From positions 1-64,000 of the forward strand of contig JBKBLR010000012.1 in NCBI GenBank assembly GCA_046296195.1: a DNA stretch of 64,000 nt, given 5' to 3'. The notes under the pieces were generated by a model. That model did not search any database. It was not told the DNA's origin and saw only the letters and a program-made list of their open reading frames with translations. The position numbers and the translations under genes are program-made. Below are positions 8,084 to 16,947 of the stretch, piece after piece (position 1 is the stretch's first letter; each line of letters opens with the position of its first letter). This DNA comes from Amphiplicatus sp046296195 (GTDB lineage Bacteria; Pseudomonadota; Alphaproteobacteria; Caulobacterales; Parvularculaceae).

Positions 8084-9790
8084 ATGACATCGCCCCCCAT
8101 CCCCACCCCGGAGATGATCGCCGCGAGCGCCTTCAAGCTCCTCACGACCGACCCGATGTTCAAGGTCGGCATGGCGACGATCAGGGGCAATGAGTACCGG
8201 GTTTTCGAGAACGCGCCGCCGAACCTCGCCGGCATTTTCGCTTTCGGCCTCGCCCATGGCGACAAGGAGTTCCTCTATTACGAGGGCGAGACCTGGACTT
8301 ACCGCAGGCTTTGGTCGGAAGCCGGCCGCTTCGCCATCGCGCTCACCGCCGGCCTCGGCGTCAGACGCGGCGACCGCGTCGCCCTCGCCATGCGCAATTA
8401 CCCGGAATGGTGCGCGGCGTTTTTTGCGATCGTCTCGATCGGCGCCGTCGCCGTGCCCTTGAACGCCTGGTGGAAGACCGAGGAGCTGCGCTACGGCCTC
8501 AAAGACAGCGGCGCCAAGCTCGTCATCGCCGACGACAAGCGGCTCGACCTCATGGCGCCGTTCAAGGAGGCGCTCGGCCTCACCTTCATCGCGGTGCGCG
8601 CGGACCGCGATTTCGCCGAGCATCGCTGGGCGGATCTCGTCGCCCGCGCCAATGCGGACGCAATGCCCTTCGCGGCGATCGAGCCGGAGGATGATTACGC
8701 GATCTATTACACGTCGGGGTCGACCGGAAACCCCAAGGGCGTCATTCTCACCCATCGCGGCGCGATCTCGACGCTGATGTCATGGGCCTTCGTCGCCGCC
8801 GCGATCAAGGACGCGCGCGGCGGCGTCTCGCTGTTCGGCGATGATCCCGGCGTGCTGCTCGGCATTCCGCTGTTCCACGTCACCGGCAGCCACGCGATCT
8901 TTCTGATGTCGTGGATCATCGGACGGCGGATCGCCATGACCTATCGCTGGGACCCGCGCGAGGCGGTTGCGCTGATCAACAAGCATCGGCTGACGAATTT
9001 CGTCGGCGTGCCGAGCCAGTCTTACGAGCTCATCGAGGCGGCGGGTTCGACGACGATGCCGACGCTGATCGACATCGGCTCCGGCGGCGCCAAGCGCCCG
9101 CCCGACCAGGTGATGAAGCTGAAGGAGAAATTTCCGAACGCCAATCCGTCCTCCGGCTACGGATTGACCGAGACGAACGCGTCGGGCTGCGTCATTTCGC
9201 TCGAAGATTATCAAAAGCGCCCGGATTCGACCGGACGCGCGCTGCCGCCGCTTTGCGACATCAAGATCGTCGGCGAGCACGGAGACTGCAAAACGGGCGA
9301 GGTCGGCGAAGTCTGGATCAGGACTTCGGCGAATTTCCGCGGCTATCTCAACCTGCCGGAAGACACCGCGCGGGCGCTCACCCCCGACGGCTGGTTCCGC
9401 ACCGGCGATCTCGGCCGGCTCGATGAGGAAGGCTTCCTTTACATCGTCGACCGGCTCAAGGACCTCATCATCCGCGGCGGGGAGAACATTTCCTGCCTTG
9501 AAGTCGAAGCGCGCGCCTATCAGCACCCCGCCGTCGCGCAGGCGCTCGTCTTCTCGGTTCCCGACGAGGTCCTCAACGAGCGCGTCGGCATGGTCGTCCA
9601 CCCGCGCGAGGGCGTTCACTTCGACCCGCAGGAGCTGCGCGACTTCATGGCGAAAGAGCTCGCCGGCTTCAAATGCCCGGAGCGGATCTGGATCTCGCCC
9701 CAGCCGCTGCCGAAGCTCGGCACCGAGAAGTTCGACAAGCAGACAATCCGCCGCATCGCCCTCCAGCATCCGCCGGCGTGGAAGGCGTAA
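8084..9790 (+). CDS. acyl-CoA synthetase (class I adenylate-forming ligase)
   Basis: 568 aa. Activates a carboxylic acid with ATP and CoA. The P-loop is 'YYTSGSTGNPKG', the A5 motif 'SGYGLTETNASG', and A7/A8 'GWFRTGDLGRLDEEGFLYI' followed by 'DRLKDLIIRGGENIS'. The conserved C-terminal lysine region reads 'LGTEKFDKQTIRR'. The start is the ATG after GGAGGAAA. A longer open frame reaching back to 7718 is read-through over the flippase gene. First gene of the beta-oxidation set. Chain or ring preference cannot be read from the sequence. Confidence 0.93.
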   Translation: MTSPPIPTPEMIAASAFKLLTTDPMFKVGMATIRGNEYRVFENAPPNLAGIFAFGLAHGDKEFLYYEGETWTYRRLWSEAGRFAIALTAGLGVRRGDRVALAMRNYPEWCAAFFAIVSIGAVAVPLNAWWKTEELRYGLKDSGAKLVIADDKRLDLMAPFKEALGLTFIAVRADRDFAEHRWADLVARANADAMPFAAIEPEDDYAIYYTSGSTGNPKGVILTHRGAISTLMSWAFVAAAIKDARGGVSLFGDDPGVLLGIPLFHVTGSHAIFLMSWIIGRRIAMTYRWDPREAVALINKHRLTNFVGVPSQSYELIEAAGSTTMPTLIDIGSGGAKRPPDQVMKLKEKFPNANPSSGYGLTETNASGCVISLEDYQKRPDSTGRALPPLCDIKIVGEHGDCKTGEVGEVWIRTSANFRGYLNLPEDTARALTPDGWFRTGDLGRLDEEGFLYIVDRLKDLIIRGGENISCLEVEARAYQHPAVAQALVFSVPDEVLNERVGMVVHPREGVHFDPQELRDFMAKELAGFKCPERIWISPQPLPKLGTEKFDKQTIRRIALQHPPAWKA

Positions 9791-9862
9791 GGAACTGCCG
9801 AAGTCTGTTGCGGCGCCGGCGCCGGCGCGTATTGATCCCTTTGACGAGATTGGGAGCGTTCG

Positions 9863-11068
9863 ATGACCGACCTTGACGCCTTCCGCAAGGAAACGAGAGC
9901 CTGGCTTGAAGCCAACTGCCCGCCCGAAATGCGCGACGGCGCGGGGGGCGAGGAAAACATCTGCTGGGGCGGCCGGAACTGGAAATTCAAATCCGCCGCG
10001 CAGAAGACCTGGCTCGACCGCATGGCGGCGAAGGGCTGGACTGTTCCCGCATGGCCCAAGGGGTATGGCGGCGGCGGTCTCGGCAAGGAGGAAGTCAAAA
10101 TCCTCAAGGACGAGATGCGCAAACTCAAATGCCGCTCGCCGCTTGAGAGCTTCGGCATCTGGATGTTGGGGCCGGCGCTCCTGAAATACGGCACGCATGA
10201 ACAGAAGGCGATGTTCCTGCCGCCCATCGCGCGCGGGGAAATCCGCTGGTGCCAGGGCTATTCCGAACCGAACGCCGGCTCAGATCTCGCGAGCCTTGCG
10301 ACGAAGTGCGAGGACAAGGACGACCATTGGCTCGTCAACGGACAGAAGATCTGGACGTCTTATGCGGATGAGAGCGACTGGATTTTCGTGCTTGTCCGGA
10401 CTGACCCCAAGGCCGCAAAGCACGACGGCATCAGCTTCATCCTCATCGACATGGCGACGCCCGGCGTCTCAACCAAGCCGATCAGGCTCATCTCCGGCAA
10501 GTCGCCCTTCTGCGAGACCTTCTTCGAAAACGTGAAGGTTCCCAAAGAGCATGCCCCCGGCGTCAGCGCGATCGTCGGGACGATCAACCGCGGCTGGGAC
10601 GTCGCCAAATATCTCCTGACCCATGAGCGTGAGATGATCGGCGCCGGCGGCGGCGGCCTGCTCGGCGGCCGCGGCATCGGCGAGATGGCGGCCCATTATG
10701 TCGGCGTCGACGACAAGGGCCGGCTCGCCGACCCGATGTTGCGCGCCAAGGTCGCCGCGGCCGAAGTCGACGGCTGGGCGTTCCTGCTCACCATGGAGCG
10801 CCTGAAGGATGAAGCGAAGGCCGGCCAGGGCATGGGCGCGAAGTCGTCGATGCTCAAATATTACGGCACCGAGTTCAACAAGCGCCGCTTCGAGCTCTTC
10901 ATGGACGCGGCGGGCTCGGAAGGCCTTGAATGGGAAGGCGCGCGCTCCGAAGACGGCAAGCTCGCGAAGAGCTGGCTGCGCACTAAGGCGAACTCCATCG
11001 AGGGCGGCACCTCGGAAGTGCAGCTCAACATCATCGCAAAACGCGTCCTTGAACTGCCGGACGCCTGA
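9863..11068 (+). CDS. acyl-CoA dehydrogenase, catalytic subunit type
   Basis: 401-aa FAD-dependent dehydrogenase that introduces the alpha-beta double bond in acyl-CoA. It shows 'QGYSEPNAGSDLASL' (flavin/substrate region), 'WLVNGQKIWTSYA', and near the C-terminus 'SIEGGTSEVQLNIIAKRVL'. The Glu of 'IEGGTSE' sits where the catalytic base of medium-chain enzymes lies. Ten bases before the second, different dehydrogenase gene. The tandem resembles the alpha2beta2 FadE pairs of steroid and branched-acid degradation, in which one subunit brings the base. Electrons would go to an ETF not in this window. Confidence 0.92.
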   Translation: MTDLDAFRKETRAWLEANCPPEMRDGAGGEENICWGGRNWKFKSAAQKTWLDRMAAKGWTVPAWPKGYGGGGLGKEEVKILKDEMRKLKCRSPLESFGIWMLGPALLKYGTHEQKAMFLPPIARGEIRWCQGYSEPNAGSDLASLATKCEDKDDHWLVNGQKIWTSYADESDWIFVLVRTDPKAAKHDGISFILIDMATPGVSTKPIRLISGKSPFCETFFENVKVPKEHAPGVSAIVGTINRGWDVAKYLLTHEREMIGAGGGGLLGGRGIGEMAAHYVGVDDKGRLADPMLRAKVAAAEVDGWAFLLTMERLKDEAKAGQGMGAKSSMLKYYGTEFNKRRFELFMDAAGSEGLEWEGARSEDGKLAKSWLRTKANSIEGGTSEVQLNIIAKRVLELPDA

Positions 11069-11077
11069 GGTTTCGCC

Positions 11078-12217
11078 ATGCCCCTCATCCTCACCGAAGA
11101 ACAGGAAATGCTCAAAGAATCCGCCCGCGGGTTCCTTGACGAAAAGGCGCCCGTCGCGGCCTTCCGAAAGCTGCGCGACGAGAAATCGGAAGACGGCTTC
11201 TCCCGCGCGCTGTGGAAAGAGATGGCGGAGATGGGCTGGGCCGGCATTCTCGTCGACGAGGCCCATGGCGGATCGGGCTTCGGCTTCGTCGGCGCCGGCG
11301 TCCTCGCCGAGGAGATGGGCCGTACGCTGACGGCCTCGCCGTTTCTATCGACCTCCATTCTCGCCGCGACCGCGCTCAACAAGTTCGCGACCGGCGCGCA
11401 GCGCGAGGAATATCTGCCAAAGATCGCCGCCGGCGCCGTCGTGATGGCGCTCGCCGTCGACGAGGGCAGGAAGCACGGGCCCGCCAATATCGCCATGAAG
11501 GCGGAAAAATCAGGCAACGGCTTTCGCCTTTCCGGCGCGAAGACCTTCGTCGCCGACGGCCATGTCGCCGACAAGGTGATCGTCGCGGCGCGCACCGGCG
11601 GCGCGGCCGGCGAGGAGGCGGGCCTCACGCTCTTCCTCGTCGATGCGAAAGCGAAGGGCGTTAGCGCCGAGCGAACGGCGATGGTCGACAGCCGCAACGC
11701 CGCGCGCCTCAATTTCGAGAACGTCGCGGTCACCGGCGAGGACGTCATCGGCGAGATCGACAATGGCTGGCAGGCGCTCGAGGGCGTGCTCTCCGCCGGG
11801 CGCGCGGGGCTCGCCGCAGAGCTCTCCGGCGCCGCCCAGGCCGCCTTCACGATGACGACCGACTACCTGAAGCAGCGCACCCAGTTCGGCAAGCCGATCG
11901 GCGCCTTCCAGGCGCTGCAGCATCGCGCCGCGCATCTTTACTGCGAGGTCGAGCTGATGAAGTCCGTGGTGCTGAAGGCGCTGCAGGATCTCGACAACGC
12001 CTTCGGCATGGCGAGCGTCACCTGTTCGCTCGCGAAAGCGAAGGCCGGCGAAGTCGCCAAGCTCGCCAGCCAGGAGGCGATCCAGATGCATGGCGGCATC
12101 GGCATGACCGACGAATATGACGTCGGCCTCTACATGAAACGCATCCGCGTCGCGCAGGAGATGTTCGGCGACGCGGCCTATCACTCAGACCGCATTGCGC
12201 GGCTTCGCGGCTATTGA
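11078..12217 (+). CDS. acyl-CoA dehydrogenase, second (possibly non-catalytic) subunit
   Basis: 379 aa, clearly the acyl-CoA dehydrogenase fold: N-terminal helical domain, 'SGAKTFVADGHVADKVIV' middle strands, and C-terminal 'KQRTQFGKPIGAFQALQHR' with the FAD-contacting Arg and 'QMHGGIGMTDEY'. After that segment it reads 'IRVAQEMFGDAAYHSDRIA', without the Glu-Gly-Thr motif that carries the catalytic base in the gene before it. With the adjacent gene this fits a heterotetrameric FadE in which this chain completes the FAD site. An alternative base elsewhere in the chain is possible. Confidence 0.9.
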   Translation: MPLILTEEQEMLKESARGFLDEKAPVAAFRKLRDEKSEDGFSRALWKEMAEMGWAGILVDEAHGGSGFGFVGAGVLAEEMGRTLTASPFLSTSILAATALNKFATGAQREEYLPKIAAGAVVMALAVDEGRKHGPANIAMKAEKSGNGFRLSGAKTFVADGHVADKVIVAARTGGAAGEEAGLTLFLVDAKAKGVSAERTAMVDSRNAARLNFENVAVTGEDVIGEIDNGWQALEGVLSAGRAGLAAELSGAAQAAFTMTTDYLKQRTQFGKPIGAFQALQHRAAHLYCEVELMKSVVLKALQDLDNAFGMASVTCSLAKAKAGEVAKLASQEAIQMHGGIGMTDEYDVGLYMKRIRVAQEMFGDAAYHSDRIARLRGY

Positions 12218-12227
12218 GGAGAGCCCC

Positions 12228-12683
12228 ATGAAGGCGGTGAAGAAAGAAGACATCAAGAACTACATCGGCAAGGAGACGGGAATCTCCGACTGGACGACGA
12301 TCGACCAGAACCGCATCAACATCTTCGCCGACGTGACGGAGGACCACCAGTTCATCCACGTCGACCCGAAGGCGGCGGCGAAAACGCCCTTCGGCGGCAC
12401 GATCGCGCACGGCTTCCTGTCGCTGTCGATGCTGTCGCACCTTGCGAAGAACTCGCTTCTCGTCCTTGAAGGCGTGAAGATGGGCGTCAATTACGGCTTC
12501 GACAAAGTGCGGTTCATGGCGCCGGTGAAATCCGGCAAGCGCATCCGCGGCCATTTCACGCTGATGAGCGCGGATGAAAAGACGCCGAACCAGTGGCAGT
12601 TCAAATACGCCGTGAAGGTCGAGATCGAAGGCGAGGACAAGCCCGCCCTGATGGCCGAATGGCTGACCATGCAATTCGTGTGA
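12228..12683 (+). CDS. MaoC family enoyl-CoA hydratase
   Basis: 151-aa hot-dog fold protein. The R-specific hydratase motif is seen as 'DVTEDHQFIHVDPKAA' (Asp-His pair) and 'TPFGGTIAHGFLSLSML'. It would hydrate the trans-2-enoyl-CoA made by the preceding dehydrogenases to the (3R)-hydroxyacyl-CoA. ATG start with GAGGAG eight bases upstream, ten bases after the dehydrogenase stop. The following SDR has the sequence style of (3R)-hydroxyacyl-CoA dehydrogenases, consistent with an R-route. Confidence 0.92.
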   Translation: MKAVKKEDIKNYIGKETGISDWTTIDQNRINIFADVTEDHQFIHVDPKAAAKTPFGGTIAHGFLSLSMLSHLAKNSLLVLEGVKMGVNYGFDKVRFMAPVKSGKRIRGHFTLMSADEKTPNQWQFKYAVKVEIEGEDKPALMAEWLTMQFV

Positions 12684-12690
12684 GGATTAA

Positions 12691-13140
12691 ATGTCGGACC
12701 ATGTCGCGGAGATAGCCTGGAAGCGTCAGACCGACGGCTTCGCTTACGACAGCTACAACCGCGCGCATGAATGGCGCTTCGACGGCGGCGTCGTCGTGCC
12801 GGGCTCGGCGGCGCCGGGCTACAGGGGCGAGCCGGAGCGCGTCGACCCTGAAGAGGCCTTCGTCGCCGCGCTGTCGAGCTGCCACATGCTGACCTTTCTC
12901 GCCATCGCCGCAAAAAAGAGGCTGATCGTCGACGCCTATGAAGACCGCGCGGTCGGCCGCCTCGACAAGAACGCCGCCGGCAAGCTCGCCATGACGAGCG
13001 TCGAGCTGAACCCCAAGGTCACCTTTGCGCCGGGCGTCGAGGTCGACGCTGCGACGCTCGAGAAACTGCATCACGACGCGCATGAGAACTGCTTCATCGC
13101 GCAGTCGGTCAAGACCCCCGTCGTCGTTCATTCAAGGTAA
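12691..13140 (+). CDS. OsmC family protein
   Basis: 149 aa, OsmC/Ohr-like. The family's two cysteines are present in 'LSSCHMLTFLAIAAKK' and 'HENCFIAQSV'; these reduce organic or fatty-acid hydroperoxides in characterised members. It lies in the middle of the beta-oxidation operon, seven bases after maoC and eleven before the SDR. Removal of peroxides of the pathway's unsaturated substrates is a reasonable but untested role. Confidence 0.9.
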   Translation: MSDHVAEIAWKRQTDGFAYDSYNRAHEWRFDGGVVVPGSAAPGYRGEPERVDPEEAFVAALSSCHMLTFLAIAAKKRLIVDAYEDRAVGRLDKNAAGKLAMTSVELNPKVTFAPGVEVDAATLEKLHHDAHENCFIAQSVKTPVVVHSR

Positions 13141-13150
13141 GGAGTCCGCC

Positions 13151-14065
13151 TTGTCCATCCGCTTCGACAACAAGGTCGCCATCGTCACCGGCGCCGGCAA
13201 CGGCCTCGGCCGCTCTCACGCGCTCGCGCTCGCCGCGCGAGGATGCAGGGTCGTCGTCAACGATCTCGGCGGCGCGCGCGACGGCACCGGATCGTCGCTG
13301 TCGGCGGCTGAGGCGGTCGTCGACGAGATCAGGAAAGGCGGCGGCGAGGCGATCGCCGACGGCGCGAACGTGACGAAGGACGCGGAGGTCGCCGCCATGG
13401 TTGACGCCGTGATGAAAAAGTGGGGTCGCGTCGACATTCTCGTCAACAACGCCGGGATCCTGCGCGACAAGACCTTCGCCAAGATGGAGATGGCGGATTT
13501 CCGCCTCGTCATCGACGTGCATCTTATCGGAACCGCGGTCTGCACCAAGGCGGTGTGGGAGATCATGCGGACGCAGAATTACGGCCGCATCGTCTGCACC
13601 TCATCGCCCTCAGGGCTTTACGGCATTTTCGGGCAGGCGAATTACGGCGCGGCGAAGGCGGGCATGATCGGCTTCATGAACGCGCTGCATCTCGAAGGCG
13701 GGAAATACAACATCCGCGTCAACCTGCTGTCCCCTTCGGCGAGAACGCGCATGACCGAGGACATCGGCATTCCCGAGGCGCTGCTCGCGCAGATGACGCC
13801 GGAAGCGATTACGGCGGGCCTTCTCTATCTCGTCAGCGAGGATGCGCCCTCCCGCGCGATTCTGTCTTGCGCCGCGGGCGGCTATGCGCGCGCCTATGTC
13901 GCCGAGACCGAAGGCGTCTATCTGCCGCCGGCGGAGCAGACGCCGGAGAATATCGCCGCGCTGTGGGACAAGATCTCGGATCTGTCGACGGTGCGCTACT
14001 ATGACACCAGCGCCGGGCCCAACATGAACTTCATGGCCAAGGCCGGGGCCCACGCTAAACAGTAA
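13151..14065 (+). CDS. SDR family dehydrogenase, 3-hydroxyacyl-CoA type
   Basis: 304-aa short-chain dehydrogenase. NAD(P) motif 'TGAGNGLGRSHA', 'NNAGILRDKTFAKM', and the active site Ser in 'TSSPSGLYG' with Tyr/Lys in 'NYGAAKAG'. This sequence type is that of the (3R)-hydroxyacyl-CoA dehydrogenase unit of peroxisomal multifunctional enzyme 2 and its bacterial single-domain relatives. The start is TTG at 13151, with AAGGAG overlapping the osmC stop. An earlier in-frame start would lie inside osmC. Confidence 0.88.
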   Translation: MSIRFDNKVAIVTGAGNGLGRSHALALAARGCRVVVNDLGGARDGTGSSLSAAEAVVDEIRKGGGEAIADGANVTKDAEVAAMVDAVMKKWGRVDILVNNAGILRDKTFAKMEMADFRLVIDVHLIGTAVCTKAVWEIMRTQNYGRIVCTSSPSGLYGIFGQANYGAAKAGMIGFMNALHLEGGKYNIRVNLLSPSARTRMTEDIGIPEALLAQMTPEAITAGLLYLVSEDAPSRAILSCAAGGYARAYVAETEGVYLPPAEQTPENIAALWDKISDLSTVRYYDTSAGPNMNFMAKAGAHAKQ

Positions 14066-14075
14066 AGGAGCGCCC

Positions 14076-15272
14076 ATGCGCGAAGCCGTCATCGTCTCGA
14101 CCGCCCGGACCCCGATCGGCAAGGCCTATCGCGGCGCCTTCAACGCGACGAGCGCCCAGGAGCTCGGCGCCCATGCGATCAAGCACGCACTCCAACGCGC
14201 GAAGGTCGCGCCCGAGGAGGTCGAGGATGTCGTGATGGGGTGCGCCATCCAGCAGGGAACGGCGTTCCAGAACGTCGCGCGGCAGGCCGCGCTCCGCGCC
14301 GGCTTTCCGATCGGCGTTTCGGGCATGAGCCTCGACCGGCAATGCGCATCCGGCATGATGGCGATTGCGACGGCGGCGAAGCAGGTGATCGCCGACAATA
14401 TGCAGGTCGCGATCGGCGGCGGCGTCGAGTCGATCTCGCTCAACCAGACGGGCGACATGTTCGTGCGCCCCGACAAATGGCTGCTCGCCAATCTCCCCGA
14501 AACCTATATGCAGATGATTGAAACGGCGGAGATCGTCGCCGAGCGTTACAAGATCAGCCGCGACGCGCAGGATGAATACTCATTGCAGTCGCAACAGCGC
14601 ACGCACGCGGCGCAGCTCGCCGGCAAGTTCAACGAGGAGATCGCGCCGCTGCCCTCCGTCATGATGATGGCCGACAAAGCGACCGGCGCGGCGAGCGAAC
14701 ACAAGGTCACGATCGAAAAGGACGAGGGCAACCGGCCCGAGACGACGCTCGAGGCGCTCAAGGGCCTCAAGCCCGTCTTCAAGGGCGGCCAGAAGGTGAC
14801 CGAAGGCAAGCACATTACCGCCGGCAACGCCTCGCAGCTTTCCGACGGCGCCTCCGCCGCCGTCGTCATGGAGGCGAAGGAAGCCGCGCGCCGCGGCCTT
14901 TCCCCGCTCGGAATCTACCGCGGCATGGCGGTCGCCGGCACGCACCCCGATGAGATGGGCATCGGGCCTGTCTTCGCCGTGCCGAAGCTCCTCCAAAAGT
15001 TCGGCCTCAAAATGGACGACATCGGCCTTTGGGAATTGAACGAGGCCTTCGCGGTGCAGGTCATCTACTGCCGCGACAAGCTCGGCATTCCGAACGAACG
15101 CCTTAACGTCAATGGCGGCGCCATCGCCATCGGCCATCCCTACGGCATGTCGGGAGCGCGCATGGTCGGCCACGCGCTCATCGAAGGCAAACGCCGCAAG
15201 GCGAAATATGTCGTCTGCACCATGTGCGTCGGCGGCGGCATGGGCGCGGCGGGGCTGTTCGAGGTGGCGTGA
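14076..15272 (+). CDS. acetyl-CoA C-acyltransferase (thiolase)
   Basis: 398-aa thiolase II, cleaving 3-ketoacyl-CoA to acetyl-CoA (or propionyl-CoA) and a shortened acyl-CoA. Acylated Cys in 'LDRQCASGMMAI', the His in 'NGGAIAIGHPYGMSGAR', and the final Cys in 'CTMCVGGGMGAAG'. It completes the set ligase, dehydrogenase, hydratase, dehydrogenase, thiolase. The stop codon overlaps the GTG of the next gene by four bases. Confidence 0.94.
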   Translation: MREAVIVSTARTPIGKAYRGAFNATSAQELGAHAIKHALQRAKVAPEEVEDVVMGCAIQQGTAFQNVARQAALRAGFPIGVSGMSLDRQCASGMMAIATAAKQVIADNMQVAIGGGVESISLNQTGDMFVRPDKWLLANLPETYMQMIETAEIVAERYKISRDAQDEYSLQSQQRTHAAQLAGKFNEEIAPLPSVMMMADKATGAASEHKVTIEKDEGNRPETTLEALKGLKPVFKGGQKVTEGKHITAGNASQLSDGASAAVVMEAKEAARRGLSPLGIYRGMAVAGTHPDEMGIGPVFAVPKLLQKFGLKMDDIGLWELNEAFAVQVIYCRDKLGIPNERLNVNGGAIAIGHPYGMSGARMVGHALIEGKRRKAKYVVCTMCVGGGMGAAGLFEVA

Positions 15273-15637
15273 GCGCCGACCCGTCCGCCATCCACGCCCT
15301 TATCTTCGAGGTTCCGGCCGGCGAGGCCGCGAGCTACGGCATGATCGCGAGCCTCATCCCGGGCTGCGGGCCGCGCCAGGTCGCCCGCGCACTCCGCTCG
15401 GCGCCGAAGGATCTTCCCTGGCATCGCATCGTCACCGCGTCGGGCGCGCCGGCCGCCCATGCCGGCGCCGAGGAACAGCGCCGACGCCTGAAGCGCGAGG
15501 GCGTCGCCTTTCGAAAGAACGGCGCCGTCGACTGGATTAAGTCGCGCTGGAAGGGTCCTTCGCAAAACTGGATCGGCAGGATGCGCCGGGACCCCCATGA
15601 GGTGATGGAGATCATCGCTTCCTGGGGCCGATCATGA
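15269..15637 (+). CDS. alkyltransferase-like protein (ATL, MGMT fold without the cysteine)
   Basis: 122-aa protein with the C-terminal fold of O6-methylguanine methyltransferase: 'SYGMIASLIPG' helix-turn-helix start, 'GPRQVARALRSAP' recognition region and the active-site strand 'LPWHRIVTASG'. In repair methyltransferases that strand reads PCHRV. Here Trp51 replaces the Cys, which is the mark of ATL proteins that bind alkylated guanine and hand it to nucleotide excision repair. GTG start overlapping the thiolase stop. Its stop overlaps the start of the broken PfpI gene (ATGA). Confidence 0.9.
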   Translation: MSADPSAIHALIFEVPAGEAASYGMIASLIPGCGPRQVARALRSAPKDLPWHRIVTASGAPAAHAGAEEQRRRLKREGVAFRKNGAVDWIKSRWKGPSQNWIGRMRRDPHEVMEIIASWGRS

Positions 15638-16325
15638 CCGCGCCGCTCAGCATCGTCTTCGTTCTGTTCCCGAACGTCACCCAGCTCGATTTCACCGGGC
15701 CCTTGCAGGTTCTCTCGCGCCTGCCGGGCGTGAAGGTCCATATTGCGGCGTCGTCAATGGCGCCGGTCGCAACCGACGCGACGCTGACCTTGAACCCCAC
15801 GACAACCTTCGCCGATTGTCCGCCTGCGGACGTTCTTGTCGCGCCCGGCGGGTTCGGCGTCGACGACGCCATGAATGACCTGGTCCTGATGGGTTCGTGA
15901 AGCGCGAAGGCGCACGCGCAAGATGTGTAACAAGCGTGTGCACCGGCGCCTTCATCCTCGGCGCCGCGGGCCTCCTCAAGGGCAAGCGCGCGACCACCCA
16001 CTGGGCCTAGCATGAGGCGCTCGCCCTTGTCGGCGCGCACCCCGTCAAGGCCCGCGTCGTGCGCGACGGGAACGTCTTCACGGGCGGCGGCGTCACGGCG
16101 GGGATCGACTTTGCGCTGACGCTCGCGGCCGAGATCGCGGGGGAGGAAACCGCGCGCGCCATACAACTGGCGCTTGAATATGATCCCGCCCCGCCCTTCG
16201 ACGCCGGAACGCCGGAAAAGGCCGCGCCGCCTGCGCTCGCCGCCATGGAGAAGCGCTACGCCGGCCGGCGCGAGGCCTTCCGCGCCGCGCTCACGCGCGC
16301 TATCGGCGTGACCATTCCGTCATAA
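15634..16325 (+). pseudogene. DJ-1/PfpI family protein, disrupted by a frameshift and a stop
   Basis: The first part (from ATG 15634) reads 'MTAPLSIVFVLFPNVTQLDF' through 'VAPGGFGVDDAMNDLVLM' and then ends at TGA 15898. From there the family continues in another frame: 'FVKREGARARCVTSVCTGAF', with the nucleophile Cys, 'LKGKRATTHWA', a TAG at 16008, then 'HEALALVGAHPVKARVV' and 'FTGGGVTAGIDFALTLAAE' to the natural stop at 16325. Two separate lesions, a frameshift near 15890 and an in-frame stop, make an assembly error unlikely to explain everything. The intact ancestor would have been a GlxA/isonitrile-hydratase-like protein of about 230 aa. Confidence 0.82.
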
Positions 16326-16395
16326 CTTGCCCCGCGGCCCCATTTCGGCCCAGAAAAGCAGCAGAAACCGACCGACAGCACTGACGGAGGACCAG

Positions 16396-16947
16396 ATGGC
16401 CCTGCCCCTCAACCGCTTCCTGCTCGCCCTCGCCGCCGCGTTCTTCGCGGTCACCGGCGCGGCCGACGCCGCCTCGAAGGAAAAGATCGACCGCCGCGTC
16501 GACAAGGCGCTCGCCGAATTCCGCGACAAGATCGGCGGCGCGGACGCCGTGCTGGCAAAGGCTTCGGGCGTCCTCGTTTTCCCGTCGATCAAGAAGGCCG
16601 GCATCGGCGTCGGCGGGGAATATGGCGAAGGGGCGCTCAGGATCGGCGGCAAGACCGTCGCCTATTATTCCTCCGGCGCGGCCTCGATCGGCTTCCAGCT
16701 CGGCGCGCAGGCGCGTCGCCAGATCATCGTCTTCCTCGACCCCAAGGCGCTCGAGAAGTTCCGCGCAAGCCAAGGCTGGGAGATCGGCGTCGACGCCTCG
16801 GTCACCGTGGTGACTTTGGGCGCGGGCGCGCAGATCGACACCAAGGAGCTCAACCAGCCGATCGTCGCCTTCATCTTCGACGGCAAGGGCCTGATGTACA
16901 ACCTCGCGCTTGAAGGCTCGAAGATCTCGCGAATCCACAAGGACTGA
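16396..16947 (+). CDS. SYLF/YSC84 domain lipid-binding protein, exported
   Basis: 183 aa. N-terminal signal peptide (hydrophobic 7-22, cleavage near 'GAADAASKE'), then a SYLF domain: 'ASGVLVFPSIKKAGIGVGGE', 'VAYYSSGAASIGFQLGAQ' and 'VTLGAGAQIDTKELNQPIVA'. SYLF domains bind phosphoinositide-type or other lipids; bacterial members are periplasmic and of unknown function. The ATG has GGAGG ten bases upstream. Single gene. Confidence 0.88.
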   Translation: MALPLNRFLLALAAAFFAVTGAADAASKEKIDRRVDKALAEFRDKIGGADAVLAKASGVLVFPSIKKAGIGVGGEYGEGALRIGGKTVAYYSSGAASIGFQLGAQARRQIIVFLDPKALEKFRASQGWEIGVDASVTVVTLGAGAQIDTKELNQPIVAFIFDGKGLMYNLALEGSKISRIHKD

